A stretch of 64,000 nucleotides of DNA from Eucommia ulmoides (lineage: Eukaryota; Streptophyta; Magnoliopsida; Garryales; Eucommiaceae): positions 25,741,077 to 25,805,076 of the forward strand of contig CM028338.1 of NCBI GenBank assembly GCA_016647705.1, read 5' to 3'. Numbering within the stretch: position 1 is the first letter of the stretch; each line of letters begins with the position of its first letter. Shown piece after piece: positions 48,017-55,829 of this stretch. The notes beneath the pieces are model-generated. The model worked only from the letters and a program-made list of their open reading frames with translations. It searched no databases and had not been told where the DNA came from. A program made the position numbers and the translations under genes.

Positions 48017-51000
48017 TAAATAGAAAAACTAGGAATAAAACAATAGTGTGTGTATATATATATATAAGTAGGACTTACAAACCGTGCCTAGGGCACAAAG
48101 CAATCGGCAACCACTACGGATGGGATCTGGAGTAGACTTCAGGTGCCGCGAAGCTCCGGTGAGGGCCCGAAGGGCTGGAACAGGCCTGTCGAGGTTCGGT
48201 GAAGGCTAGCCAGCAAGGGCTCGTAAAGGTCCGATGAGCTTAGATCCGGAGCAGTGGCTGATGGATCTGGATCGTTGGGCTGTTGTAGCAGAACGTGGCT
48301 GGCCTAATTGATGGTGGCTAGAGTTTTCTGTTCTGTGGTGGCTAGGGTTTTGGTTTTGCACGCGAAGCGTGAAGGATCAAAGTGAGCTTTGAATACCAAA
48401 TTGACGAAAGCGGTCAATTGAAAAGAAATAAAATAAAAGCTAATAATTAAAAAAAATTCTTGCTCAAATAATTCAATAATTAATTAATTAAAATAAAGCC
48501 TCATTATATAGACAAATAATAACGGTTACTTGCCAAAATAGAATAACGGCTACTTACCAAAATAAGAATAACGGCTATTTGACATAATAAGGATAATGGA
48601 TACTTAACGGCTTTATTAGCTATAAATATAATTCACTACTATAGGGAAAAAAAAAAGACATGATTTTTCCGCCTTCGTTGTACATAAGTTCGAAGTGGTG
48701 GCCGTACATCCCCATCAACGAGTGATATAGTGTTTCAATAAACACTACAAATCCAACATTGTTTGCATTCGATTGTGAAAAACTGAGAGCTTGTTCTTGA
48801 AAGCCTAGGTCTACATTCTCTCTGGTCTTTACACAACTTTAAATCTGTGATTTACTAATTTCGCTTATCTTAAACGAGTTCATATCTATAAATCTGGTGA
48901 GTTCGTTCCAACTTTAATAGTCTTATGATTGCTTATTCTTTTCTGGGAATTGGAACGTGTTTATATGTGCTATATTGCTAATATCTATCTATCTATCTAT
49001 ATATATTATACATCTTGATCGTCTAGATTTTGTTGAATCACATATTTGTGTATTTGCTTACCTTAATCTTTGAAAAACACTGGTTAGATTTCATGTATGC
49101 TAAAACGAGTCTGAATTATCTTATTGTGTAAAATCTATTGATTTGGAAAACTTGATTATCACTAAAATGTTAAAACGTTTTCCTAAATGTAAAGATTACT
49201 TTAATTTGTTAATTTTGGTATATTGGAAAAGGGAAAAACTTGTACCGCTGGCGTGATTTAGTTCTCTACGAGGTCTTAAATCTTCCCTTACCGATCTTAA
49301 TAAGAAGCAAGCTAATCGAGTTGTTTTTCATTGAACATTATTGAGACAACTTTGTGAAATTGTAACAAATTGATTTTGAGAAACTAAGAATCGACTATTC
49401 TAAAAAGTTGTTCTTACTTGGATACCTTATTGCATTTTCAGATTAATTATGAATTTGTCTATTCCTCCTATTTCTCTTGTTCTTTATTGAGATCATCATT
49501 CTGATACATATGTTTAAGGAATTGAAGAACCCTAAATTGAGCTAAATATTGAAAATCATTAGATCTAGATATTTGACGTAAACCGTGTATATCTTAACCT
49601 GTATTTCCAAATTTTTGAGTATTTGTGTGGTCTTCTTAATAATGATCCTTGTTATAATTGCTGAATTATCTTTAAGCGTGATTGATTATAAGTGTGCTTA
49701 CTTGATTCATCCTTGTTAACTATAAATTGTCTCATTAACTATAAATTGATCATCAAGTCTAGCTTAATTCTCATAAATCATATTGGATATCTTAAACGAA
49801 AAATCCTTGCATGGATATCTTAGAAGCTCCGTCGTGTTTGTGGTTTAGATTGTAAAGCCTTTAGTTGAGTCTATTGGTTTACTCATCTAAGCATATTAAG
49901 AGTTGTATTCGTCCTTGACCATATTCTGTTAGATGTATTCATCCTCGATCATATTCTGTTAGAAAATACTATAACGTATAACAGGAAAACTGAAATATTC
50001 CAAAGTGTGAAGAAGAACAAGGGAGGTGCCTTTGGTGTAGTATCGGCTCGATCTCGCCCGTGAAGAGATTAGTGTGAAGAAAACCAAGAGAGTGAATCTA
50101 GATTTGTGATAGTATTTTTTTTTTGAGTGTAATATTTGTTTGTGGTTGGTTGTCTCTTTTGTGAATTGTATGGTTGAGTTGTAATAATGAGTAAGACATA
50201 ACCTCAAAGGGGGTTTGAAATCCAACAGAGTGTACCTTGGTAGTGAAGACTTAATCTTTGCCTGTGAAAGGAGGTTAGAAATCCAAGGGAGTGAACCTTG
50301 GTAGTAGGGGCTCAATCTCTGCATGGGAAAAGGGATATGAAAATCCAAGAGCAGCACTCTTCGTAAGTGTAAAGGTTTGATATTCACCTATGAAGAGGAT
50401 CAAAGATTTAGTGGATTATAATTCTCCGCAGGATTTTGGAGTAGATGTAGGCAAATTGATATTTGCCAAACTACTATAAATTCTTGGTGTCGTGTGTTTG
50501 CTTGATTGACTCTGTCCCTATCTTATCCTTGTGGTTGTGCGACAGTGATTATTGTGATTACTTAATTGATTCACCGCTGCTAATATATATATATATATCA
50601 TTTCTAAGTAAATCACATCCATCTCAATTGATTGAGTAATTTGCAAAGTAGACTCTTTGTTTCACATCATTACTGTTGTCTACTAAAAAGATTGGTGAAG
50701 ACTGAATAGTTTTGTATTAACAAATTTAAAGAAAAGCAGAAAAATTTCAAGACCCAATTCTCCCCCTCTTGAGTCACATCTAGGCCAACAAAATATATTG
50801 CATAATAACACAATATTCTCTTCCTCTCCAAAATCCTTTTCATTCAATGTGAATAAGAAAGAAAAACCAATTACTTGATACGGATCTCCACGTTGTGTCA
50901 AAAGTAACATGGTTCAACCAGAATCATCTGAGCTCCAATTTATTTGTAGGAGAAAGTTATAGTTACTTTTGGTTATTTGACTTACAAGCACCAAGGCTTG

Positions 51001-51676
51001 CTTGAGTTTTGACATATCAATGTGTTACAGCCCTGTTCCACTTTGAACCTCAAATCTAAATGCAAACCTTCTGAGAATTTGTTAAATTTCAGATGCCAAT
51101 ATATATGATTTTTCAGTTTTACTTTTTTTCTTTACTAATTTTGTGTGTATCCAAGATAGCAGGGAAAATAAACTTAACTGTGATCGAGAAATTTAAAATT
51201 TACTTTTCATTGTGTTGGTAGATTTATCGAATGCAACTTTGTTACAATCGTGATCTAGAATGTTCACCACTTATTAATGCGTACTTTATTTATTTTTTTG
51301 TTTTTCTGGTGTTCTGTATTCAAAACTTTATGCTTGATGAGAATGTAATCGCAAGCTGTTTTTGAGCAGATATTCACCAAAACCTCCAGAATCAACAGAA
51401 ATGACGTCAGTATTGCGAATGAGGGGATTGCCTTATTCATCTGGCAAGGATGATATCATTGAGTTCTTCAAAGAATTTACTTTGTCAGAAGACTCGATTC
51501 ATATAATGAATAATTGGGAGGGAAGGCCGACTGGAGAAGCATTCGTGGAGTTTGGGAGTTCAGAGGATGCGAAAAGGGGCCTGGCCAAGGACAGGATGAC
51601 CCTCGGGAGTCGTTACATTGAGCTCTTTCCTTCATCTCTCGAGGACTTGAATCAAACAATTTCTAGGCAGCATTAG
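25939..51676 (+). CDS. hnRNP F/H-type RNA-binding protein with three quasi-RRMs (exons 25939-25952, 27496-28242, 51370-51676)
   Basis: Three coding exons join in frame to give 355 residues. The protein starts [20 protein letters not shown], an N-terminus typical of this plant family. Quasi-RRM 1 spans about residues 59-129 ([16 protein letters not shown]), qRRM 2 about 166-240 ([16 protein letters not shown]) and qRRM 3 about 266-342 ([16 protein letters not shown]). qRRM 2 and 3 share about 57 of 89 residues. Proteins of this family (animal hnRNP F/H, GRSF1, ESRP relatives) bind G-rich RNA and affect splicing and RNA processing in the nucleus; the plant role is inferred. Intron 2 is 23,127 bp. 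Many plant members I know of have two RRMs and about 250 residues, so the third could be lineage-variable or an exon duplication. I am sure of the family and fairly sure of the exon joins, without transcript evidence. Confidence 0.85.
26661..26929 (-). mobile_element. 5'-truncated RTE-type LINE in intron 1
   Basis: On - the 3' end reads AATTGGGACAAAGACTTAGT and then (TTG)n, the usual tail of plant RTE LINEs, and the translated part includes [18 protein letters not shown], the C-terminal end of the RTE ORF (compare 63365-63930: LIEAPVKKCNLIQVQ). The insertion is flanked by an exact 11-bp target duplication, ACTTGTTGGTA, at 26650-26660 and 26930-26940. It is about 270 bp long and cannot be active. 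Confidence 0.85.
26985..27050 (+). repeat. Degraded second copy of the start of exon 2, in intron 1
   Basis: TTTGTTATGGGAAATGAAG then TATGTCGACGGTGG...GATGAAATGA (26989-27036) aligns with TTTGTTGCGGGAATGCAG then TAAATATGTCGACAGTGG...CGTGAAATGA at exon 2 (27478-27531), including the end of the intron. Translated it reads [18 protein letters not shown] and then stops, against [17 protein letters not shown] in exon 2. The copies lie 495 bp apart. Confidence 0.65.
27496..28242 (+). CDS. hnRNP F/H-type gene, coding exon 2 (qRRM 1 and 2)
   Basis: Acceptor GGGAATGCAG|T at 27495/27496; donor CCA|GTGAGT at 28242/28243. It carries the N-terminal tail, qRRM 1 and qRRM 2, with a linker rich in charged residues ([19 protein letters not shown]). 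The exon has no in-frame stop. The codon after GGC reads CAG and the next is TGA (28244-28246), so an unspliced message stops right after the donor site and encodes 254 residues. Coding pattern and conservation of the RRM signatures make this the best-supported exon in the window. Confidence 0.9.
28728..28772. repeat. (TA)n(CA)n microsatellite
   Basis: TATATATATATATACATG is followed by a CACACA run to 28766 and TATATA. Confidence 0.9.
29250..29396 (+). repeat. Direct repeat with 29666-29815
   Basis: Both blocks run CGAGGAGAA, then a CTCTCT tract, CTCCTTGAACCATTACAC, GGA(A)ACCTGAGC, TTTGAGT(A/G)GTTGAACT, CCTATTGTTACATCAT. They lie about 415 bp apart in the same orientation. No coding content. 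Confidence 0.75.
29666..29815 (+). repeat. Second copy of the 29250 direct repeat
   Basis: See 29250-29396; the copies differ by several small indels and substitutions. I see nothing else in 28780-30100 apart from a G11 run near 29424. Confidence 0.75.
30200..31468 (-). repeat. Copia-C 3' LTR (left end uncertain)
   Basis: On - it begins TGTTGGATGCAAGCCCC after the purine tract GCTAGTGGGAGGT (31469-31482), the usual copia arrangement. Later it holds AAGATAGGATTTATCATTCTC, a typical transcript-start-side region of copia LTRs. The outer end is somewhere near 30.0-30.5 kb. Confidence 0.5.
31648..32030 (-). pseudogene. Copia-C RNase H
   Basis: 31845-31648 reads [20 protein letters not shown], then [18 protein letters not shown], the RNase H motifs of copia polyproteins. 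32024-31827 reads [20 protein letters not shown], the region just before it. A frameshift separates the two. Confidence 0.75.
32100..33202 (-). pseudogene. Copia-C reverse transcriptase, degraded
   Basis: On - 33100-32100 holds scattered RT segments, including [19 protein letters not shown] linker residues near 33030 and [13 protein letters not shown] near 32440, where the family has YVDDILLIG. Both catalytic aspartates are replaced. Many stops. Confidence 0.6.
33205..33930 (-). pseudogene. Copia-C integrase
   Basis: 33920-33552 gives the core: [38 protein letters not shown] (second Asp replaced by Asn) and [11 protein letters not shown] (catalytic Glu). 33555-33205 continues with [38 protein letters not shown] and [19 protein letters not shown], the C-terminal part. 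Frames change between the two. Confidence 0.8.
35690..36070 (+). other. hAT 5' region with CTG/TTC-rich sequence
   Basis: Between the subterminal repeats and the transposase ATG lies GC-rich sequence with TCGATTTC and CTGCTGCTGCT runs. Open frames here are Ser/Leu/Phe-rich and overlap in several phases, so I do not call a gene. A GTAAGG donor-like site at 36060 suggests that part is a 5' UTR exon. Confidence 0.4.
36368..38993 (+). pseudogene. hAT transposase (BED zinc finger, DUF659, hAT dimerisation), inactivated
   Basis: Four inferred exons: 36368-37314, 37412-38221, 38298-38416 and 38520-38993, all with GT...AG borders and consistent phases. Exon 1 begins [16 protein letters not shown] and carries a BED-type finger (CNFCKK...H...C). 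Exons 1-2 hold the DUF659/RNase-H-fold transposase region ([45 protein letters not shown]). Exons 3-4 hold the C-terminal hAT dimerisation motif ([27 protein letters not shown]) and an acidic tail. Breaks are a TGA at 36473-36475 in the BED finger, a frameshift in the A6 run near 36730 and a TGA at 37630-37632 (after RPAKT). The rest reads smoothly, so inactivation is recent. It belongs to the plant hAT family with BED-DUF659-dimer architecture. Confidence 0.9.
39321..40338 (-). pseudogene. Copia-C gag, main part
   Basis: On - 40338-39880 contains IVLYRNRIL-type leader residues and then [20 protein letters not shown], a classic UBN2 gag segment, followed by [17 protein letters not shown] near 39890-39840. 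Basic and Ser-rich residues and a degraded zinc-knuckle area follow at 39750-39640. It runs to the MULE target duplication at 39312-39320. Frameshifts and stops occur every 50-150 bases. Confidence 0.6.
40349..41700. mobile_element. 1,352-bp near-palindromic element with a 10-bp TSD
   Basis: The left arm (40349-41003) and right arm (41064-41700) are inverted copies over about 640 bp each: GGGTATATGCCAATGAC at the left end, its complement at the right; CTCACCACCACCCAACTCCC (40565) against GGGAGTTGGGTGGTGGTGAG (41456); CATGTTTGCCCATGTTTGA against its complement at 41064. The 60-bp centre has two copies of CTCTCTCTCTTTCGGCACACA. The flanks are an exact 10-bp duplication, CAAGAACATT (40339-40348, 41701-41710). 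It is a foldback or MULE-like element; it encodes nothing convincing, and the Gly/Trp-rich and Ser/Leu-rich frames come from GGTGG and AGAG tracts. It sits inside the first codons of copia-C gag. Confidence 0.9.
41711..41728 (-). pseudogene. Copia-C gag start codon region
   Basis: ATG at 41728 (minus strand) reads MSKPLQNVL. It is cut by the palindromic element and the frame goes on past it at 40338. This ties the palindrome to copia-C. Confidence 0.5.
42721..43012 (-). repeat. Gypsy 3' LTR
   Basis: 292 bp; partner of 48402-48717. On - it begins TGATGGGGATC just after the purine-rich AGCCGGGGAGAAT. TATA-like CTATAAATATAATTC is present at 42914. Confidence 0.8.
43087..43379 (-). pseudogene. 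Gypsy integrase remnant and chromodomain
   Basis: On - the frame reads [20 protein letters not shown] (start of the integrase core; only the first catalytic Asp is left) and then jumps to [20 protein letters not shown] and [20 protein letters not shown], a chromodomain. The family normally has about 200 more integrase residues between these parts, so the core is deleted. Chromodomains target integration to certain chromatin marks; that is family knowledge. Confidence 0.75.
43380..44374 (+). mobile_element. Solo LTR (995 bp) inside the gypsy integrase
   Basis: Begins TGTTAGCTCCTAACAATG and ends TTGACCATGTGACA, with TG...CA termini and an exact 5-bp duplication CTTAG (43375-43379 and 44375-44379). 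The gypsy integrase frame is interrupted at a point that fits (zinc-finger side at 44380, core side at 43375). A TATA box CCTATAAATAG lies at 44043-44053 on +, so the LTR probably points in the sense direction of the surrounding gene. It contains no coding domain; open frames in it overlap on both strands. Confidence 0.85.
44045..44052 (+). promoter_or_regulatory. TATA box of the solo LTR
   Basis: TATAAATA, about 330 bp before the LTR end. In this position it would start transcription in the sense direction of the hnRNP F/H-type gene. Confidence 0.5.
44380..44693 (-). pseudogene. Gypsy RNase H fragment and integrase zinc finger
   Basis: 44693-44540 gives [20 protein letters not shown] and [20 protein letters not shown] (RNase H), then a deletion and frame change. 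44590-44380 gives [20 protein letters not shown] and [11 protein letters not shown], the HHCC finger of integrase. The solo LTR begins right after CQLAK. Confidence 0.8.
44788..45833 (-). pseudogene. Gypsy reverse transcriptase
   Basis: 45833-45600 is the protease-RT linker, ending in a stop. 45599-45339 begins [38 protein letters not shown] frameshift lies near 45300. 45252-44788 continues: [16 protein letters not shown] and [11 protein letters not shown], with the catalytic YFDD intact (45133-45144), then [16 protein letters not shown]. The connection to RNase H is truncated. Confidence 0.85.
45767..46246 (-). pseudogene. Gypsy aspartic protease region
   Basis: Reads [20 protein letters not shown] (the D-x-G-S active-site region; here DGGSS) and [20 protein letters not shown], typical of gypsy proteases. 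It overlaps the start of the next segment and lies downstream of the gag zinc knuckle. Confidence 0.75.
46293..47290 (-). pseudogene. Gypsy gag and zinc knuckle
   Basis: 47260-46545 gives the gag domain: [81 protein letters not shown] stop follows at 46545. 46523-46293 has the knuckle [16 protein letters not shown], in which the second Cys of CCHC is Tyr, so zinc binding would fail. Stops upstream of 47270 remove the N-terminus. Confidence 0.8.
47291..48401 (-). other. Gypsy 5' leader and gag N-terminus, degraded
   Basis: Between gag and the 5' LTR. It holds T-rich runs (47947-48012), a (TA)n at 48054-48064, and at 48386-48400 on - TTTGGTATTCAAAGC, a decayed primer-binding site just after the LTR. 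47500-47830 on - has several TTCAAAATTCCATAAACCAA-like repeats. No usable open frame. Confidence 0.5.
48402..48717 (-). repeat. Gypsy 5' LTR
   Basis: 316 bp; see 42721-43012. It has an extra AACGGCTACTT-type block compared with the other copy. Confidence 0.8.
50209..50398 (+). repeat. Three tandem units of about 61 bp in the copia-D LTR
   Basis: Units begin near 50209, 50270 and 50331. Each has (A/G)GGG(T)T(T)(T/A)GAAATCCAA, GAGTG(T/A)ACCTTGGTAGT and a CTGTGAA/CTATGAA-like end. A weaker related segment precedes them (50010-50090). Confidence 0.65.
50791..51369 (+). other. Last part of intron 2 before exon 3
   Basis: AT-rich, no element or gene recognised. It ends in a T-rich tract (51285-51310) and TTTTTGAGCAG, a suitable acceptor. 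Confidence 0.5.
51370..51676 (+). CDS. hnRNP F/H-type gene, terminal coding exon 3 (qRRM 3)
   Basis: Begins with the A that completes the split Gln codon, then [20 protein letters not shown] and the whole of qRRM 3 ([30 protein letters not shown]), ending ISRQH and TAG at 51674-51676. The domain has no frameshift or internal stop across 101 codons although 23 kb of element insertions lie upstream. That argues that splicing still works and the exon is under selection. Confidence 0.9.
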
Positions 51677-51960
51677 ACATGTTTTTTTTTTTTTGCCTTC
51701 CTATCTGCCCTTTGCCCGGCTTTGGCGTTAGATTTTGATGATACAAGACCCTTTCCTGTTTCTTTTCACTTTTTAGTAGGAATAGGAAGTTTGAGAATAG
51801 ACTTCCCTTTCTTGTGGTGTAACAAGCCTTGTTATTACAATGGATTTTGTTGGGCATTTTGTGTTGCTTCATGTGTATCATATGGCTTCTTGCTTTCGGA
51901 GTCCGGCCGTTAGGGTGGTGTAAAGAGAGGATTTGTTCTAGAAAGAGATTTAATAAATTC
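51677..51960 (+). terminator. 3' UTR with polyadenylation signal
   Basis: About 280 bases after the stop, with T-rich sequence at 51681 and AATAAA at 51952-51957. The length is normal for a plant 3' UTR. Confidence 0.55.
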
Positions 51961-52004
51961 CAAAATTCTAATCTTGTGTTTGGCAACCTTTAACAGAGAT
52001 TTAA

Positions 52005-52145
52005 AATCTGTTGGGAAGCGTTTGGTAGCATGGGATGAGGTCATGAAATTGGAATTGTAATTGGAAATGAATCTTAATTAATTTTTCAGATTGTTGCTTT
52101 CCTTCATTTCTAATTTCAATTCCTGCACGACAATTCCGTTCTAGA
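52005..52145. repeat. GCGTTTGGTA-type short element
   Basis: GAAGCGTTTGGTAGCATG followed by GAAATTGGAATTGTAATTGG and TTCATTTCTAATTTCAATTC resembles 28830-28945 in intron 2 (TGACGTTTGGTAGCACG, GGAATTGGAATTGGAATTGG). Probably a small non-autonomous DNA element; the ends are not resolved. Confidence 0.4.
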
Positions 52146-52251
52146 GGCTCTTCCTCCGAATCTAGAATAATTGGACAACTATTTTATATGCACGCTCCTT
52201 GTCTGTCAACTTGCCTTAGAGAAAAAGTTAAGAAAGAATTTGTATAATTTG

Positions 52252-53200
52252 TTAGTCATGTAGGATTAATTTTGTTTTAATTGATTTTGATGACAATAAC
52301 TCGTTTATATTATTTGTTATCTAATGTCTCTATTGAGATTGTATCTTAGACAAATGAACGTTATGATATAAATTGATAAACCAACAAGATACAAGCAATG
52401 TGTTAAGACAAATGAGGAACTAGATCATTGAAGAATAAAATAAATTGAAATTAATGACATTGAATATGGCGAATTGAAGATCAAGCTTTTTAATTTTTCC
52501 TTAATAGTAGAACAACACATAATCTGTTAATGTAAATTGACTTGGTTAGATTCACACACAAAGCATCACATAAATGAAACATATTAATCATTCTAATATG
52601 TTTGTGGCATAATACAACGTGTGACAACGATTAAGATGCGTATCATGAATTTTGGTTCTTAAAACGTCTTGAAATTATGTTTTCCTTGAGATATTACCCA
52701 ATTCAGTGAACTAGAGATTAAATTAGTTCATAAGACATGTCAATGGTTTCTTGGATCCGAGCCATCTAAGCCATATGGGGGAGATTCGGGATTGCCTTCT
52801 GATATCATCCTGGAATGAGTCTAGGCCTGACTACAAGTAAAGACCGAACTTCAGATGGGGGAACTAGAATTGCTTTTCTGGGATTAATTTTTCTGTCTCG
52901 TCCAGTTCTTACAACAAACCCATTTATTAGTCCACGTGGGTCTTAGGTAGTCTTAAAATCCATTCGAGTTTGAAGCACTCAATTCAGATAATGACCAATC
53001 AAAACAGATAATGATTTATGAAAATTATTTCGTTACTTAATCGGTATTAGAAACTTTGAACTCATTTAGTTTTTAAGACTTCTTAACACATCATCAATCC
53101 TTCAAGTATAAAACCCATTTTCACATCTTGTATTCATTGAATCCCTGGGGATAATATGGATGCAAGACGACTGTACTTGTGTTGGAGGGTTTGCAACAAT
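52252..53200 (+). repeat. Probable LTR fragment
   Basis: Starts near TGTAGGATTAATTTTG and TTGATTTTGATGACAATAAC, resembling the start of long copia LTRs, and holds a TATA box (GTATAAAACCC at 53107). 53148-53200 (GGGGATAATATGGATGC) may be the end. No second copy or coding domain was found. No gene is seen in 52145-53370. Confidence 0.35.
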
Positions 53201-53373
53201 ATAAGAACCCGAGAAAAAGAATGAAAAGAAGTAAAAAACAAACATCACAACTTATTTACCAAAATAGCAGGAAAATATAATAAAATAAAATTTAACATTC
53301 GAACATGGATTAGTTGGCCTTATTTGCACATATTAGGCTTGACCTTCTAATTTTTCCCAGTAGAGTTGTTAGT

Positions 53374-55797
53374 TGATGCGCCACGATTTCTTGAAAGGAA
53401 AAGGATATGAAATAATAATGGTGTAAGAGAGGGGTTTTTAAAGCGCCGTTTTTTCTAAAAAAAATAATACTTAGGCCGTTTTTAAAACAATGAGTCGTCA
53501 CCTAACATTGGATTTAAATGGTGTGCTAGGTCATCGAATTTTAGAAAATAAATTCAAAAAGGCGTAAGTAAAAATTGACTCAAAAAAAATACGGTCAAAT
53601 CAAATATTCATTTAAAGGCTCGGGAGTTGGTTACGCTAGAGAAAGGTGTTAGACACCCCAAGACGTCCGTCCAAAGACGATACCTTATATTCGATTAAGT
53701 TCAATTAGTTTAGTCCGAATATTTTATTTTATTTTGAAATAATTTTCTTCTTATGAAATCTTTTTGGAATTTTCAAAAATAAGGTGAGACAAATTTTTGT
53801 ATTTTTGAGAATGTTCTCCTGGCATAACTTCTTATCAAATATTAAAGATTCGACAAACATGGTATGAATTCTATTTTATTTATGTCATTTAAAGGCTCGG
53901 GGGTCGGTTACACTTAGAGAAGGTATTAGGCATCCCAAAGCGCCCGTCGGAATACGGTACCTTATATCCGATTAAGTCCAATTAGTTTAGTCCAAAAATT
54001 TTATTTTATTTTTGAAATCATTTATTTCTTATGATTTTTTTTTTGGTATTTTCAAAAATATGGTGGGACAAGTTTTTATATTTTCGTGAATGTTTCCCTA
54101 TTATGACCTCTTATTAAATATTAAGGGTTCAACAAAGATGGTCCCATGGGGGTATTTATATATATTTATGAGAGATTGTTTTTATCTTAAATGGGTAAAC
54201 TAAAATAAGTGAAATAAGTATCAAAATATGAATACAAGAACTAACATTATATAAATTCTATTTTATTTATGCAAAAATGACCTAAAAACTAAAGGGTTTA
54301 ATTTAAACATGCCAATGTAAAATAATATGAATACGAGAACTGCATAGGGAATTCTATGTGAATTAAGGTGATTATGGGTAGCAAGGATATAATTTTTTAA
54401 TATATAAACAAAATGCAAGTAATGTACGTATCGTGATTAAATGTGAAAAAGTAGTATGGATTATAAAATAAAAAAAAATAATATGTATGAACTATTAAAA
54501 AAAAGTGTAAGTAGTGAAAGTATCATAAATATGCCGTCTAAATCATACAAGAAATAAATATGCCAGACGGATACAAATAATGTCTATTTTAAGTTTGCCC
54601 AATTAATTTAAAGAAATCCCGATTTAAAATACCCTCAAATTCTATAGATATGAAAATTGAGGGAGGATCGCGGGGTTTTTTTTGTTAGAATTAATCTTTT
54701 CGAAACATAAGCAGAATCCCACCAATCATTTCTAAATTCCACTCTAGTTGGAGAATGAAAACGAGATCACAAAAAACTCTCCTACGATTTATCAAATCGT
54801 CGGATTCATCTTAAGGTTCATAAGGATTAATTCCTACAAACTAAAATTTTATTATTTTTTTTATTTTTATATTTTTTTTTTTTATGTTTTAGGGTTTTGA
54901 TAACAAGAATAAAAATTAAATAACGAAAATATAGAAAAATAAATAATGAAAACGTCATTCACCTAACACTTGGGGATTAAGTTTAAGTAAGAGAAACTTA
55001 TTCCGGCGTTTTCATCGGATCATCGAATGACTTAATTTTTTTGGTTTTTTCCTTTTATGAATTGAGATAAAAAATAAATAGTAAAAAAAAAGAATGCAAA
55101 AATAAAAGAAAAAAAAATAGCGAGATATGGGTGTACTCGTTTAAACGTTCAAATGTTCAAATTGAGAATGAGAAATCTCATTTCAGCGTTTTCATCGAGT
55201 CATTGGACAATTTAAAAAAATAAAACTTGCAGGAATTTAAATTGCGAAGACAAAAAAATAAGCTGAAAAATGAAAGATAAAAGAAAAACATACTGGTTCA
55301 AGGCCAAGAATTCCGATACTCGGGTTTTTCCTTTCTCAGATGGCTTCCTGAAAATGCTTTGAGAATTACTCTTTTAGGGGTGACTCCTCTCAATTGTTGA
55401 ATCAATCAACTAGGAGGAGGGTCCTATTTATAGAGAAAGATAAGGCGTGAAAAACTATAGGAAATCTTAAAAAATAAATCTGGCCACCAAAGCTCAGTCC
55501 AAGTTGGACAGGGAAACGGTAAAATTGAAAAAAAAAACAAAAAAAGACAAAAAATTGATGTTTCTAGACCATAGGCGCGCACCTTTTCTCATTTGGCCGA
55601 CACGTGGTGATGGGTCCCTTTTCACCCCATTGTTTTGTGTTTGCTACTGACAAGGCGAGTCCATGCTTACACTCTTTTTTTTTTTTTGGCTGACACTTGG
55701 TAGGAGGCCCCACGCTCTTGACTTTTTTTTTTTTTTTTTTCTCTCTCTCTTCTCTCTTTCTTCAGTGTTGGTAGTAGGTGGGCCCTCCCCTCCTTGA

Positions 55798-55829
<32 letters not shown>

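Larger units (their letters stand above)
42721..48717 (-). mobile_element. Ty3-gypsy chromovirus (about 6 kb) with internal deletions
   Basis: LTRs at 42721-43012 (3') and 48402-48717 (5') align closely (AGAAATAAAATAAAA, TAGCTATAAATATAATTCAC, TTTTTCCGCCTTC). The flanks ATGAG (42716-42720) and ACGAG (48718-48722) are a target duplication with one change. On - the order is gag, zinc knuckle, protease, RT, RNase H, integrase, chromodomain, the gypsy order; the chromodomain makes it a chromovirus. RNase H and the integrase core are partly deleted, several stops and frameshifts are present, and a solo LTR (43380-44374) lies in the integrase. Confidence 0.85.
41930..50790 (+). mobile_element. Copia-D: long copia-type LTR split by the gypsy element
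   Basis: 41930-42720 and 48718-50790 look like two halves of one long LTR-type sequence in + orientation. The left half has repeated GGTCAACCGATT-type motifs (AGTCGATTGAACCCATGAGT twice at 41967-42009; GGTCAACCGATTGGACTAGG at 42133) like those in the copia-B LTRs. The right half has AAATTCTTGGTGTCGTGTGT (50478) and a later ACCCAATTCTCCCCCTCTTG (50753), features of the 3' part of long copia LTRs. The outer ends are not fixed. I see no coding domain, so it is a solo LTR or an LTR fragment. Confidence 0.45.
28243..51369 (+). other. Giant intron 2 (23,127 bp) filled with nested elements
   Basis: Donor GTGAGT at 28243, acceptor TTTTGAGCAG ending at 51369. Splicing leaves CA + A = Gln and reads on as [11 protein letters not shown] into qRRM 3. 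The intron is about 30 times the length of the largest coding exon. It contains copia-C with a MULE, a hAT element and a palindrome inside it, and a copia-type LTR split by a gypsy element that holds a solo LTR. Original intron sequence is probably limited to about 28243-30100 and 50800-51369. Confidence 0.8.
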
